Made by a program: the position numbers and the translations under genes. From contig CACMFU010000001.1 in NCBI GenBank assembly GCA_902613065.1, positions 62,001 through 126,000 on the forward strand: 64,000 nt of DNA, in the 5' to 3' direction. This document shows positions 45,624 to 56,577 of this stretch, piece by piece; the stretch's first letter is position 1, and each line of letters starts with the position of its first letter. Below the pieces are notes generated by a model. The model saw only the letters and a program-made list of their open reading frames with translations, did no database searches and was not told where the DNA came from. This DNA comes from an uncultured Pelagibacteraceae bacterium (GTDB taxonomy: Bacteria > Pseudomonadota > Alphaproteobacteria > Pelagibacterales > Pelagibacteraceae).

Positions 45624-48389
45624 ATGGGTAAAATTAAAAAAACAGATCATTTCTATCTTATTGATGGGTCCGGATACATATTTAGAGCCTATTATGCATT
45701 GCCACCATTAACACGAAAAAGTGATGGTTTGCCAGTAGGAGCAGTAAGTGGATTTTGTAACATGCTGTTTAAATTATTAGAGGACTCTAAATCTAGCGAA
45801 AATTTAGAAAAACCAACTCATTTTGCAGTAATCTTTGACTCTGCAAGAAAGAATTTTCGAAACGAAATATATTCAGATTATAAAGGAAATAGGTCTGATG
45901 CTCCCGATGATCTTATTCCACAATTCGATTATATTAGAAAGTCAGTATTAGCATTCAATTTACCCTCTATAGAAATGTTAAATTACGAGGCTGATGATTT
46001 GATAGCCACCTATGTAGAGCAAATATTAGACGAAGGTGCAAAGGTTACAATTGTATCATCTGACAAAGATTTAATGCAACTTTTCAAAAAAAAGGTTCGT
46101 ATATACGATCCAATGAAGAATAAATTTATATCTAATGACGATGTAATCGATAAATTTGGGGTTGGTCCGGATAAAGTAATTGATGTTCAATCACTAGCAG
46201 GGGATAGTACAGACAATGTACCTGGTGTTCCAGGTATTGGTGTAAAAACAGCAGCAGAATTAATTAAGGAATATGGAAATTTAGAAAACCTTCTCAAAAA
46301 CGCAAATAAAATAAAACAGAATAAAAGAAGAGAAACACTTTTAGAAAATAAAGATAAGGCTCTGGTAAGTAAAAAACTGGTTACATTAAAAAATGATGTT
46401 CCGGTGAAGGACAAATTAACTGACTTTGTTCTAAAAAAAGTAGACGTAGACAAGTTATACAATTTTTTGAGAGAAATGGAATTTAATAGGTTATTGAGTT
46501 CGGCAATTTCGACGTATGGTCAATCCAAGTTTAGTGATGAAATAGAAGTCAAAAAAGAAACATCTAAAATATCAAAAGATAAATATGTTTTGATAAAAAA
46601 TTTATCTGAAATAAAAGATTGGATGCAAGAAGCCGAAGAAGCTGGTGAATTTTCTATTGATACGGAAACAGATTCTCTTGACCCACATCAGGCAAATTTA
46701 GTTGGTATCTCAATTTCTAGCAAAATAGGTAAAGCTTGTTATATTCCAACAGGTCATATTGATAAAAATAATCTAAATGAAAAAGATGTTTTGAGAATTT
46801 TAAAACCATATTTAGAGGATAAAAGTTTAAAAAAAATTGGGCAAAATATTAAATTCGATTACATAATATTTCGTAAAAGGGATATAGATATTCAAAGCAT
46901 GGAAGATACAATGTTGATGTCATACGTTTTAGATGCTGGGAAAAATAGACATAATATGGATACCCTTTCAGATATTCATCTTGGTCACAAAACAATTAAA
47001 TATAAAGATCTTGTTGGATCTGGAAAAAAAGAAATTAAATTTAGTCAAGTAGAGTTAAACATTGCAAAAGATTATTCGGCAGAAGATGCTGATATAACTT
47101 ACCGTTTATATAAAATATTTTTGAAATCGCTTAAATCAGAAAAATTACTCAATATTTATGAAATTTTCGAAAAACCTTTAATTAAAATTTTAGCATCAAT
47201 GGAAATCAATGGCATAAAATTGGATAATAATTTTCTTAAAAAATTATCTGTTAAATTTGAAAAAAAACTTCAAGATTTAGAAAAACAAATTTTTAAAATT
47301 TCAAAAAAAAAATTTAATATTGCATCGACTAAACAGTTGGGTGAAATAATGTATAATGACCTCAAAATTGCATCGCTGAAAAAGACTAAAAAAGGGAGTT
47401 TTGCAACTGGTGCAGCAGTTCTAGAGGATTTAGCTTACAAAGGGAATGAATTTCCTAAATTGGTTCTAGAATGGAGGCAATCTAGTAAATTGAAAAATAC
47501 ATATTCAGATTCTTTGCCAGAGCATTTAAATCCCAATACAAAAAGAGTGCATACATCTTTTCTGTTAGCAGCAACTACAACAGGTAGACTTGCATCTAGT
47601 GATCCAAATTTACAAAATATTCCTATTAAAACTGAGGAGGGCAAAGATATTCGTAAAGCCTTCATATCAGAAAAAAATAAAAAACTTATATCAGCAGACT
47701 ATAATCAGATCGAAATGAGAATTTTGGCTGATCTAGCTGATGTAAAAGAACTAAAAAAAGCTTTTAAAAACAATGAGGATATTCACTCATTAACCGCTAG
47801 CCAGGTTTTTGGTGCAGACATAAAAAAAATTGATGCTGATATGAGGAGAAAAGCGAAAGCTATTAATTTTGGAATAATTTATGGAATATCTCAATATGGT
47901 TTGGCCAAACAAATTGGTGTATCAAACAATGAAGCCGAAGAATTTCTAAATTCATATTTTATTAAATTTCCAGAAATTAAAGAATACATGAATAACACAA
48001 TTAAATTCTGTAGAAAAAGTGGATATGTAAGAAATATTTTTGGTCGAAAAACTCATATTCCAGGAATCAATGACAAAAATTTTAATGTTAGAAATTTCCA
48101 AGAGAGGGCAGCTATAAATGCACCTATCCAAGGATCTGCATCAGAAATAATGCGACTTGCTATGATTAGAATCAACGATGAGCTTGATACTAAAAAAACA
48201 AATGAATTTAATATGTTGCTTCAAATTCACGATGAATTGATTTTTGAAGTAATTGATAATGGTACTAAATCTGCTTCTAAAAAGATTAAAGATATTATGA
48301 CAAGTGTGAAAGATAGTGATTTGCATTCATTTTCAATACCATTATCGGTAGATGTAAATATAGGTGATAACTGGGGAGAGCTTCATTAA
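45624..48389 (+). CDS. polA: DNA polymerase I
   Basis: 5' nuclease (LIDGSGYIFRAYYALPPL), DTETDSLDP exo region, SADYNQIEMRILADLADV, RRKAKAINFGIIYGIS, QIHDELIFEV. Confidence 0.98.
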   Translation: MGKIKKTDHFYLIDGSGYIFRAYYALPPLTRKSDGLPVGAVSGFCNMLFKLLEDSKSSENLEKPTHFAVIFDSARKNFRNEIYSDYKGNRSDAPDDLIPQFDYIRKSVLAFNLPSIEMLNYEADDLIATYVEQILDEGAKVTIVSSDKDLMQLFKKKVRIYDPMKNKFISNDDVIDKFGVGPDKVIDVQSLAGDSTDNVPGVPGIGVKTAAELIKEYGNLENLLKNANKIKQNKRRETLLENKDKALVSKKLVTLKNDVPVKDKLTDFVLKKVDVDKLYNFLREMEFNRLLSSAISTYGQSKFSDEIEVKKETSKISKDKYVLIKNLSEIKDWMQEAEEAGEFSIDTETDSLDPHQANLVGISISSKIGKACYIPTGHIDKNNLNEKDVLRILKPYLEDKSLKKIGQNIKFDYIIFRKRDIDIQSMEDTMLMSYVLDAGKNRHNMDTLSDIHLGHKTIKYKDLVGSGKKEIKFSQVELNIAKDYSAEDADITYRLYKIFLKSLKSEKLLNIYEIFEKPLIKILASMEINGIKLDNNFLKKLSVKFEKKLQDLEKQIFKISKKKFNIASTKQLGEIMYNDLKIASLKKTKKGSFATGAAVLEDLAYKGNEFPKLVLEWRQSSKLKNTYSDSLPEHLNPNTKRVHTSFLLAATTTGRLASSDPNLQNIPIKTEEGKDIRKAFISEKNKKLISADYNQIEMRILADLADVKELKKAFKNNEDIHSLTASQVFGADIKKIDADMRRKAKAINFGIIYGISQYGLAKQIGVSNNEAEEFLNSYFIKFPEIKEYMNNTIKFCRKSGYVRNIFGRKTHIPGINDKNFNVRNFQERAAINAPIQGSASEIMRLAMIRINDELDTKKTNEFNMLLQIHDELIFEVIDNGTKSASKKIKDIMTSVKDSDLHSFSIPLSVDVNIGDNWGELH

Positions 48390-48440
48390 TAAACATTTAA
48401 TTGCCCAATTTTAAACATTTTAGTATTTTTATAGTTAAAC

Positions 48441-49139
48441 ATGAAACAAACAATTGCCCTTGTTGATGATGATAGAAATATATTAACTAGTTTAAGTATT
48501 GCTCTAGAGAAAGAGGGTTTTAATATTCAAACTTATTTGGATGGAGAAAGTGCCTTAATAGGTTTGTCAAGAAATCCCCCAGACCTTGCAGTTATAGATA
48601 TTAAAATGCCAAGAATGGATGGAGAAGAATTGTTAAAAAAATTGAGAAAAAAAACATCTATGCCCGTTATCTTTTTAACTTCAAAAGATGAAGAGGTGGA
48701 TGAGCTCTTAGGACTAAAACTAGGGGCTGATGATTTTGTAAAAAAATCAGGTGGCTTTTCAACTAAAGTTCTTATTGAAAGAATTCGTGTCCAACTTAGA
48801 AAAAAAGATAATAATTTAGAGGATAATAGAAATATAATTTCACATGGAAAATTAAAACTCGACCCTTCACAGCTAGAGTGTGAATGGGATGGCAAGCAAT
48901 TACCAGATAAATTAACAACAACAGAATTCTTAATTGTAAAGGAATTAGCAAAAAGACCTGGAATTATTAAAGAAAGATCTCAATTAATGGATGTTGCTTA
49001 CAGAGAAGACACCGATATTGAAGATAGAACAATAGATAGTCATGTAAAAAGGATTAGAAAAAAGTTTAAAAAAGTAGATAATAACTTTTCAGCGATAGAA
49101 ACCAGATATGGTAGTGGTTATCGTTGGAATGTTAAATAA
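48441..49139 (+). CDS. chvI: OmpR-family response regulator ChvI
   Basis: ALVDDDRNILTSLSIALEKEGF, DIKMPRMDGEELL, LGADDFVKK, winged-helix DNA-binding domain; followed by histidine kinase. Confidence 0.92.
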   Translation: MKQTIALVDDDRNILTSLSIALEKEGFNIQTYLDGESALIGLSRNPPDLAVIDIKMPRMDGEELLKKLRKKTSMPVIFLTSKDEEVDELLGLKLGADDFVKKSGGFSTKVLIERIRVQLRKKDNNLEDNRNIISHGKLKLDPSQLECEWDGKQLPDKLTTTEFLIVKELAKRPGIIKERSQLMDVAYREDTDIEDRTIDSHVKRIRKKFKKVDNNFSAIETRYGSGYRWNVK

Positions 49140-50671
49140 TGGCTACTTCAAAATCTAATAATCAATCTATTTTAAAAAAATTCTTAGTTATCAACTTTAT
49201 TGTTTTTTTGGTGATAGGTGTATTAACATTATTTTACCTTAACACAGTAAAACCTACGCTCATTAAAAATAAAACCGCCTCGCACATAAAAATTATTGAT
49301 AATACAACAGAAAATATTGATCGTTTAAAAATAAATTTCTCATCTGAAGATATTAGAGACTTTCTCTTTTCCACTAAATTTTTATTTCAAAGTATAGATA
49401 GAGTACAGATATTTGATAGTGAATTTAATTTATTAGGAGATACCGACACATTAGACTTAGATCCAAATGCTTTCTCAAGAAGTCTAAACATAATTGAAAT
49501 GAGTGACTTAAATAATCAAAGTATAAAAAATAAGAATTTGGAAGAGAGTAATAAAAGCTTCGAAAGTAAAGAAATATTTGAAGATTTAAAAAAGTACTCA
49601 TATTCATCAGATTATGGAAAACCGTTAACTTACTCTAAAGAAAACTATGATCAATTTTTATTAGTAACTGTTAAAAATGTGGTCAGTGAAAACAAAACAA
49701 TAGGCTATTTAGCTATTACTGAAAACGCCAATGAAATAAAGGTTGCAATAGATGAAAGAAGAAATTTTATAATCAGAACTGCTTTGCTTGTTGCATTAGT
49801 AATTTTAATTTTTTCATATGTATTAAATAGATACTTCTTAAAACCAATTAAAAATTTGGTTCAATATACAAATATTATAAAAAACAAAAGTAAGGAAAAG
49901 ACCAATATCGGCAATATAAAAAAAAGAAATGACGAATTGGGAAAATTATCAAATTCTCTTGATGAAATGACTAATGAATTGAACAAAAGAATTACTACAG
50001 CAGAAAATTATTCAACAGATCTTTTGCATGAAATCAGAAATCCTTTAGCATCTCTAAAAAGTGCCTCTGAGATAATTTCTGAAACAAATGATAAATCTCA
50101 AAGAAACAAATTAATTAATATTGTATCACATGACGTAGAGAGAATTGAAAGATTAATAACTGATTACTCTCAAATGCTAAGAGATGAGGCTGCAATTTCC
50201 TCTGAGAAAATGCAAAAATTAAATTTAAAAGAGATTGCTCAATCTGTTGTTGACGATTTTAACAGCATCTATGAAACAAAAAAATCGATTGGAATTAAAT
50301 TGAAATCTAACGGAATTAAAAATTATAGTATCTTAGGGATAGAAAATAGAATTGAGCAAATTATTGCAAACTTATTAGAAAACTCAATTTCTTTTAGTGA
50401 AAATAATCAAGAAATTACCGTTGAAATATCAAAAGATAAAAATGACAAAATTAAATTAGTTGTCGTTGATCAGGGATCTGGATTTAGTGAAAAGGATACA
50501 AATAAGATATTTAATAGATTTTATAGTAATAGACCTGAAAACTTTGGAGAACATTCGGGTTTGGGATTAAATATTGTCAAAAATCTAGTTGAAATTCATG
50601 GTGGTGAAATCAACGCATCTAATAATAAAGATAAAGGGGCAAGAATTGAAATAATTTTCCCAGAAGCATAA
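49139..50671 (+). CDS. chvG: sensor histidine kinase ChvG
   Basis: Two TM segments, HAMP-like linker, STDLLHEIRNPLASLKSASEI H-box, HSGLGLNIVKNLVEIHGG G-box. Confidence 0.92.
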   Translation: MATSKSNNQSILKKFLVINFIVFLVIGVLTLFYLNTVKPTLIKNKTASHIKIIDNTTENIDRLKINFSSEDIRDFLFSTKFLFQSIDRVQIFDSEFNLLGDTDTLDLDPNAFSRSLNIIEMSDLNNQSIKNKNLEESNKSFESKEIFEDLKKYSYSSDYGKPLTYSKENYDQFLLVTVKNVVSENKTIGYLAITENANEIKVAIDERRNFIIRTALLVALVILIFSYVLNRYFLKPIKNLVQYTNIIKNKSKEKTNIGNIKKRNDELGKLSNSLDEMTNELNKRITTAENYSTDLLHEIRNPLASLKSASEIISETNDKSQRNKLINIVSHDVERIERLITDYSQMLRDEAAISSEKMQKLNLKEIAQSVVDDFNSIYETKKSIGIKLKSNGIKNYSILGIENRIEQIIANLLENSISFSENNQEITVEISKDKNDKIKLVVVDQGSGFSEKDTNKIFNRFYSNRPENFGEHSGLGLNIVKNLVEIHGGEINASNNKDKGARIEIIFPEA

Positions 50672-50715
50672 ATCTTTGTTGATATATTAAGTGAAATTGT
50701 TAAAAGCCTCTTTCT

Positions 50716-52002
50716 ATGGAAGATTTTAAAGTAAAAGATATATCTCAAGCGGAATTTGGAAGAAAAGAAATTTCACTGGCTGAAACTGAAATGCCAGGAT
50801 TAATGGCTCTTAGAGAAGAATATAAGGGTAAAAAACCTTTAAATGGAGCTCGGATTGTTGGTTGTTTACACATGACAATACAAACAGCCGTTTTAATAGA
50901 AACTTTAGTCGAGTTAGGAGCCGAAGTAAGATGGTCCTCATGTAATATTTTTTCGACACAAGACCATGCAGCAGCAGCAATTGCAAAAGCTGGTATTCCT
51001 GTATTTGCTTGGAAAGGCGAAACAGAAGAAGAATATTGGTGGTGTGTAAAGCAAACTATTGAAGGAAAAGATGGCTGGAAACCAAATATGATACTTGATG
51101 ATGGTGGCGATCTTACAGCATTGATGCACAAAGATTATAAAGAATTATTAAATGATGTTAAAGGTTTATCAGAAGAGACAACTACAGGAGTTCTAGCATT
51201 AAAAAAAATGGAAAGTGAAGGCAATTTACTTGTCCCAGCAATAAATGTTAATGACTCAGTAACAAAATCTAAATTCGACAATTTATATGGTTGCAGAGAA
51301 AGTTTAGTTGATGGAATTAAAAGAGCTACTGACGTCATGATGTCAGGTAAGGTAGCTATTGTAGCTGGATTTGGAGATGTTGGAAAGGGAAGTGCTGCTT
51401 CTCTTCGTCAAAGCGGTGCAAGAGTTATGGTTACAGAAACAGACCCAATTTGTGCTCTACAAGCTGCAATGGAAGGTTATGAAGTTGTTTTAATGGATGA
51501 GATGATAAAAGAAGCCGACATTGTTGTTACGGCAACAGGAAATAAAGATATTGTGACAGCTGACCATATGAGAGAAATGAAAGATAGAGCAATTCTATGC
51601 AATATTGGTCACTTTGATAATGAGATTCAAGTAGATGCTCTTAAAAATTATAAATGGGATGAAATAAAACCACAAGTTCACGAAATTACATTGCCAGACG
51701 GAAAAAGAATTATTTTATTAGCAGAAGGTAGATTGGTTAATCTCGGATGTGCAACAGGACACCCAAGTTTTGTAATGAGTGCTTCTTTTACAAATCAAGT
51801 AACAGCTCAGATAGAATTATGGAATAACTCAGATAAATATGAGAAAAAAGTATATGTTTTACCTAAACATTTAGATGAGAAAGTAGCCAGACTTCATTTA
51901 GAAAAAGTTGGAGCCAAATTAACCAAATTATCAGATGATCAAGCAAAATATATAAGTGTAACACCAGAAGGACCTTATAAACCAGATGCCTATCGCTACT
52001 AA
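50716..52002 (+). CDS. ahcY: adenosylhomocysteinase
   Basis: [60 protein letters not shown]-terminal [10 protein letters not shown]. Confidence 0.98.
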   Translation: MEDFKVKDISQAEFGRKEISLAETEMPGLMALREEYKGKKPLNGARIVGCLHMTIQTAVLIETLVELGAEVRWSSCNIFSTQDHAAAAIAKAGIPVFAWKGETEEEYWWCVKQTIEGKDGWKPNMILDDGGDLTALMHKDYKELLNDVKGLSEETTTGVLALKKMESEGNLLVPAINVNDSVTKSKFDNLYGCRESLVDGIKRATDVMMSGKVAIVAGFGDVGKGSAASLRQSGARVMVTETDPICALQAAMEGYEVVLMDEMIKEADIVVTATGNKDIVTADHMREMKDRAILCNIGHFDNEIQVDALKNYKWDEIKPQVHEITLPDGKRIILLAEGRLVNLGCATGHPSFVMSASFTNQVTAQIELWNNSDKYEKKVYVLPKHLDEKVARLHLEKVGAKLTKLSDDQAKYISVTPEGPYKPDAYRY

Positions 52003-52468
52003 AAGTAGCAAAATAGATATTTCAAAAGAAATTATCACACAAAAAATTGCTGAAAAAATTGCAAGTAAAGTTAGCAAAAATACAACTTTACTTTTTTATG
52101 GAAACATCGGAGTTGGTAAGACTACATTTATTAGGTATCTAATTAATTATCTTCAAACAAAAAATGGTTTAGAAAAAACACAAATAACTAGTCCAACTTT
52201 TAATATTATAAATGAATATGAGATTAATTCCTTGATTGTTAGACATTTTGATCTTTACAGAATTAAAGATAAAAAAGAATTAAATAACTTAGGAATTAAT
52301 GAAAACTCAGAAGATTATGCTAGATTAATTGAGTGGCCTGAAATCTTGGGTCAAAATATAGAAAGTACTTTTACATTAAAATTTGAATATGATGAAAAGC
52401 TTGAAAATAGGTACTTAATTATATCTAATAATATTGATTTTAATTTTAATGAATTTGAAAAAATTTAA
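51986..52468 (+). CDS. tsaE: tRNA t6A biosynthesis ATPase TsaE
   Basis: [17 protein letters not shown] Walker [33 protein letters not shown]. Confidence 0.92.
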   Translation: MPIATKSSKIDISKEIITQKIAEKIASKVSKNTTLLFYGNIGVGKTTFIRYLINYLQTKNGLEKTQITSPTFNIINEYEINSLIVRHFDLYRIKDKKELNNLGINENSEDYARLIEWPEILGQNIESTFTLKFEYDEKLENRYLIISNNIDFNFNEFEKI

Positions 52469-53381
52469 AAAATTATCAGGAGATGCATCTTTTAGACAAT
52501 TTTATAGAACAAATAATTCAGTATTAGTTTATAGCAAAATTCAAAAGCGATCAAACCTGTTAAATTATGATGCAGTTAACAAAATATTGATTAAAAATAA
52601 AATATTAGCACCAGGTTTAATTAGTCAAAATTATAAAAAAAATTTTATAGAAATTGAGGATTTCGGCAATAAAAACATGTTGGATAAAATTAAATCCTCA
52701 AAAACTAAATTAAATGAATACAAAAGAATACTAAAAATTTTATATCAAATTCAAAAAATTAAAAATTTTAAAACTCAAAATTTTCTTAAAAAAAAATTTA
52801 ATTTATCAAACTATTCAAAAGCTAAAATACTTAAAGAGTCGTACCTTTTTTTGGATTGGTACTTAGCAGCAAATAAATTAATTATTCAAAAAGGACATTT
52901 AAAAAAAAATCTCAAAAAAATAATAGATAATTTGTATTTAAATTTAAAAATCAAACACAAAGTGTTTGTACACAGAGATTTTCACGTCTCAAACATGATG
53001 TTTTATAAAAATAAAATCGCTTTAATAGATAGTCAAGATGCTGTATTGGGTAATCCAGCATATGATTTGGCCTCACTTATAGATGATGTAAGAATTAAAA
53101 CTTCAAATAGTTTTAAGTCAAATATTTTAAAAGTATTTCTTAGTAAATTTAATTATAAAAACGAGTCTCAATTTATTAATGATTTTGAAATTTTATCTGT
53201 TTTAAGAAATCTAAAAATAATTGGTATATTCACAAGACTTGCAAAAAGAGATAAAAAAAGAAAATATCTAAAATTAATACCTTATGCGTGGAAATTAATC
53301 GATAATCGTATTAAAAATAATCCAAATTTCCATGATTTAAAAAATTTTCTACAAAAAAACCCAAGAATAAAAAAAATATGA
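52434..53381 (+). CDS. amgK: aminoglycoside phosphotransferase-like sugar kinase (AmgK-like)
   Basis: LSGDASFRQFYR, FVHRDFHVSNMMFYKNKIALIDSQDAVLGNPAYDLASLIDD; next to murU-like gene. True start may be 52449 (MNLKKF). Confidence 0.85.
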   Translation: MILILMNLKKFKKLSGDASFRQFYRTNNSVLVYSKIQKRSNLLNYDAVNKILIKNKILAPGLISQNYKKNFIEIEDFGNKNMLDKIKSSKTKLNEYKRILKILYQIQKIKNFKTQNFLKKKFNLSNYSKAKILKESYLFLDWYLAANKLIIQKGHLKKNLKKIIDNLYLNLKIKHKVFVHRDFHVSNMMFYKNKIALIDSQDAVLGNPAYDLASLIDDVRIKTSNSFKSNILKVFLSKFNYKNESQFINDFEILSVLRNLKIIGIFTRLAKRDKKRKYLKLIPYAWKLIDNRIKNNPNFHDLKNFLQKNPRIKKI

Positions 53382-54070
53382 AAATTAAAACAGCAATAAT
53401 TTTATGTGCAGGATTTGGAAAAAGATTAATGCCATTAACTGAGAAAACACCAAAACCACTCTTAAAAATTAATGAGATTAGCTTATTAGAAAATACTATA
53501 AACTTGATAAAAGTATTAGAAATAAAATCTTTAAAAATTAATACTTTCTATTTAAGTGATAAAATAAAAGATTTCATTTTTTCAAATAATTTTGGTTTAG
53601 AAATTCAAATTATAGAAGATGGTAAAGAAATATTAGATACAGGGGGTGGTCTTTTAAACGTAGTAAATAATTCAGTTGAAACAGATTTTATAGTTTTTAA
53701 TCCTGATACAATTTGGAACGCTGAATATGCAAATGAAATTAAGAAGATGGAAAATATATATTTTAAAAATAACTTAGAAAATATTTTAATGGTTGTAAAA
53801 AAAGATTTAAGTTTTGATAAAAGATTTAAAGGCGATTTTTCTCTAGCTGGTAATAATTTAAATAAAAATAATGACAAAAATTATATTTATACGGGATGTC
53901 AAATTATAAATAAAAATATATTTAAAAATTTATCAAAAAAAATATTTTCGATGAATGAGATTTGGGACAACTACATTGAAAAGGAAAATTTGCACGGTTT
54001 CGAAAGTAATATTGAATTTCTACATTTGACAGATAAAGAGATTTACAAAAAACTTCTGCAAAAAGGTTAG
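53378..54070 (+). CDS. murU: sugar-1-phosphate nucleotidyltransferase (MurU-like)
   Basis: AIILCAGFGKRLMPLTEKTPKPLLKI nucleotidyltransferase motif, DTGGGLLN, VFNPDTIW. Confidence 0.85.
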   Translation: MKIKTAIILCAGFGKRLMPLTEKTPKPLLKINEISLLENTINLIKVLEIKSLKINTFYLSDKIKDFIFSNNFGLEIQIIEDGKEILDTGGGLLNVVNNSVETDFIVFNPDTIWNAEYANEIKKMENIYFKNNLENILMVVKKDLSFDKRFKGDFSLAGNNLNKNNDKNYIYTGCQIINKNIFKNLSKKIFSMNEIWDNYIEKENLHGFESNIEFLHLTDKEIYKKLLQKG

Positions 54071-54777
54071 AATTTAATTAAATCCCTAGATCTACTTTGA
54101 TCGAGGTATTTAGCTTCTTTTAAATTTTTTTTTTCAAATTTCAAAAGTAGAGGATTTCCGGTTGGTATTTCAAGTTTGGAAATTTCATTGTCATCAATTT
54201 TAAATAAATATTTTAAAAGCGATCTAATAGAATTTCCATGAGCAGATATAATTGTGTTATCGTGTAAATTTTTCTCTATGTTTTCAACAAAATAGGGCAC
54301 AACTCTATCATAAGTATCTTTTAAGGACTCTGTATCTGGAATTAAGTTACGAGGTATATCATTATAAATGCTTATATTTTTTGGATGATATGGACTGTTT
54401 GTGTTCAATGGTTTTGGCGGATCATTCCAAGATCTTCTGAATTTATGAACTTCTTGTTCTCCTAATTTTTTTCTCATTTCATCTTTATTTAATCCTGTAA
54501 GTGACCCGTAGTGCCTTTCATTTAATTGCCAGGCCTTAATTATATTATTTGGTTTTACTCTGATCGTATTTAGAATGAGCTTCAAGGTATCAATCGATCT
54601 TAGTTGATATGAAGTATAAAAATGTTTTATTTCTAAATTTAATTTTTTTATAAACTCCCCAGCTTTACAGGCTTCTAATTTACCTTGTGGTGCGAGCTCA
54701 ACGTCAACCCATCCTGTGAATTTATTTTCTAAATTCCATTCGCTTTGACCATGTCTAACAAGTATTAAGTGACTCAT
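54067..54777 (-). CDS. gpmA: 2,3-bisphosphoglycerate-dependent phosphoglycerate mutase
   Basis: LILVRHGQSEWNLENKFTGWVDVEL, LNERHYGSLTGLNK, ISAHGNSIRSLLKYL. Confidence 0.95.
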   Translation of the reverse strand: MSHLILVRHGQSEWNLENKFTGWVDVELAPQGKLEACKAGEFIKKLNLEIKHFYTSYQLRSIDTLKLILNTIRVKPNNIIKAWQLNERHYGSLTGLNKDEMRKKLGEQEVHKFRRSWNDPPKPLNTNSPYHPKNISIYNDIPRNLIPDTESLKDTYDRVVPYFVENIEKNLHDNTIISAHGNSIRSLLKYLFKIDDNEISKLEIPTGNPLLLKFEKKNLKEAKYLDQSRSRDLIKF

Positions 54778-54803
54778 TTGTGAAAATTTAATATAGATTA
54801 ACT

Positions 54804-55175
54804 ATGAATTACTTAAAGCAGTTTTTTTATCTGTCTAACGTAGTTTTATTTATTTTTTACTTATATCCCGGTAGTATTTTTGGATGTTTTATTTATAGTG
54901 ATTGTAAAATTCAACCACAATTAACAAGAGATTTTTTAGTATCTTCAAATCATGTTTATGTTTTCTTTATCATATCAATTCTAGGATTAATTGTTTTTAA
55001 ACATAAATTAAAAAATATATTTATTTATCTTATATGTATTTCTATTGTTTTAGAAATTCTGCACTTAATAATTCCAGAAAGAGGATTTGAATTAGGTGAT
55101 TTGTTTGGTAATATAATAGGTGTATTTATATCGTTTTTAGTTTTTAAAATAATTTATAAAGGTAGATTGCAATGA
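54804..55175 (+). CDS. VanZ-like family membrane protein
   Basis: Four TM segments; EILHLIIPERGFELGDLFGNIIGV resembles VanZ motif. Confidence 0.65.
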   Translation: MNYLKQFFYLSNVVLFIFYLYPGSIFGCFIYSDCKIQPQLTRDFLVSSNHVYVFFIISILGLIVFKHKLKNIFIYLICISIVLEILHLIIPERGFELGDLFGNIIGVFISFLVFKIIYKGRLQ

Positions 55176-55480
55176 GTTCATTCGATGAAAGAAAAAAAGG
55201 TTTTGAAAAAAAATTTGCTCATGATGAGGAAAAACAATTTAAAATTAACGCAAGAAAAAATAAATATTTAGGAGAGTGGGCCTCACAAATTCTTGGATAT
55301 GATGAGGAAAAAAAAAATCAATATATTCAAGATGTAATTAAAGCAGATTTTGCTGAGGCGGGTGATGAAGATGTGTATAGAAAACTTTATGGAGATTTAA
55401 AAGATAAAAATATATCCGAAGATCAAATTAGAAAAAAAATGCAAGAATGCAATGAAAAAGCAACTACTGAAGTTAGTTAG
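55172..55480 (+). CDS. DUF1476 family protein (ATPase inhibitor zeta-like)
   Basis: SSFDERKKGFEKKFAHDEEKQFKINARKNKYLGEWASQILG, DUF1476 hallmark. Confidence 0.9.
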   Translation: MSSFDERKKGFEKKFAHDEEKQFKINARKNKYLGEWASQILGYDEEKKNQYIQDVIKADFAEAGDEDVYRKLYGDLKDKNISEDQIRKKMQECNEKATTEVS

Positions 55481-55964
55481 TTTTCTATTTTTATTTACAT
55501 TTGTAGCAACAAATTACTTACTATCGGAAACAATCCTAATTTCAGATAAGATTAAAATAATTGATGGTGATACAATTTTATTAGATAATAAAAAAATTCG
55601 TTTTTCAGGTATAGATGCTCCAGAAACTAAATTTAAAGGGAAGCAACAGTTTTGCTTAAAAAATAAAAAAAAAATTAATTGTGGAAAAATTTCAAAAAAT
55701 TCTCTTACAGAAAAAATTATAAATAAAAAATTAAAATGTCTAATAGAGCCACAAAAGGACTATTTTGGTAGGTATTTAGGTGAGTGTTTTATCAATAATG
55801 AAAGTATTTCAGCTTACATGGTAAGAAATGGATTAGCCTTCGACTATCCAAAATATTCGAAAAAAAAATATTCTAAAGATCAAATTTATGCAAAAAACAA
55901 TAAGTTAGGTTTATGGAGTATGGAATTTGATTATCCATGGATATGGAGAAAAAATAATAGATAA
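55452..55964 (+). CDS. secreted thermonuclease (SNase-like)
   Basis: N-terminal signal sequence; KIIDGDTILLDNKKIRFSGIDAPETKFKGKQ; DYFGRYLGECFINNESISAYMVRNGLAF. Confidence 0.92.
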   Translation: MKKQLLKLVSFLFLFTFVATNYLLSETILISDKIKIIDGDTILLDNKKIRFSGIDAPETKFKGKQQFCLKNKKKINCGKISKNSLTEKIINKKLKCLIEPQKDYFGRYLGECFINNESISAYMVRNGLAFDYPKYSKKKYSKDQIYAKNNKLGLWSMEFDYPWIWRKNNR

Positions 55965-55977
55965 TTTATATTAAACT

Positions 55978-56577
55978 GTGATTCTTTTTAGAAAGTATTT
56001 TTTATTTTTTGGTCTATTATTTTTAACTGCTTGCTCATCGATACCACAAAATACAGCAGATGGCTGTTCAATTTTTTCTGAGAGATATCTTTGGTATAAA
56101 CACGCGAAAAAAACTGAAAAAAAGTGGGGAACACCAATCAACTTGCAATTAGCAATAATAAAAATGGAATCTGATTTTGACTGGCTAGCTAAGCCTGCGC
56201 GTCAAAAATTATTTAAAGTTATACCTTATAAAAGACCTTCTAGTTCATTTGGATACTCACAAGCTATTAAAGGTACTTGGAAACAATATAAAGATGAGAC
56301 TGGAAATAAATATGCTTTAAGAACTAGATTTAAAGATAGTGTTGATTTTATTGGCTGGTATACAAACAAAACGGAAAAAATTTTAAAGGTTTCAAAAAAA
56401 GATTCTTTCAGACAATATATTGCTTATCATGAAGGCTGGGGAAATTATAAAAATTATAAAAACAATCAGAAAGTTATAGTATTGGCAAAAAAAGTAGAGG
56501 GTTATTCAAATAAATTCAAGAAGCAGCTTAATAAATGTAGTAAATCTTTGACTACTAGAAAATATATTATTTTTTAA
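55978..56577 (+). CDS. lipoprotein with lytic transglycosylase-like SLT domain (GTG start)
   Basis: Lipobox LLFLTACSS; LQLAIIKMESDF catalytic Glu region; SSSFGYSQAIKGTWKQYKDETGN. Confidence 0.8.
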   Translation: MILFRKYFLFFGLLFLTACSSIPQNTADGCSIFSERYLWYKHAKKTEKKWGTPINLQLAIIKMESDFDWLAKPARQKLFKVIPYKRPSSSFGYSQAIKGTWKQYKDETGNKYALRTRFKDSVDFIGWYTNKTEKILKVSKKDSFRQYIAYHEGWGNYKNYKNNQKVIVLAKKVEGYSNKFKKQLNKCSKSLTTRKYIIF

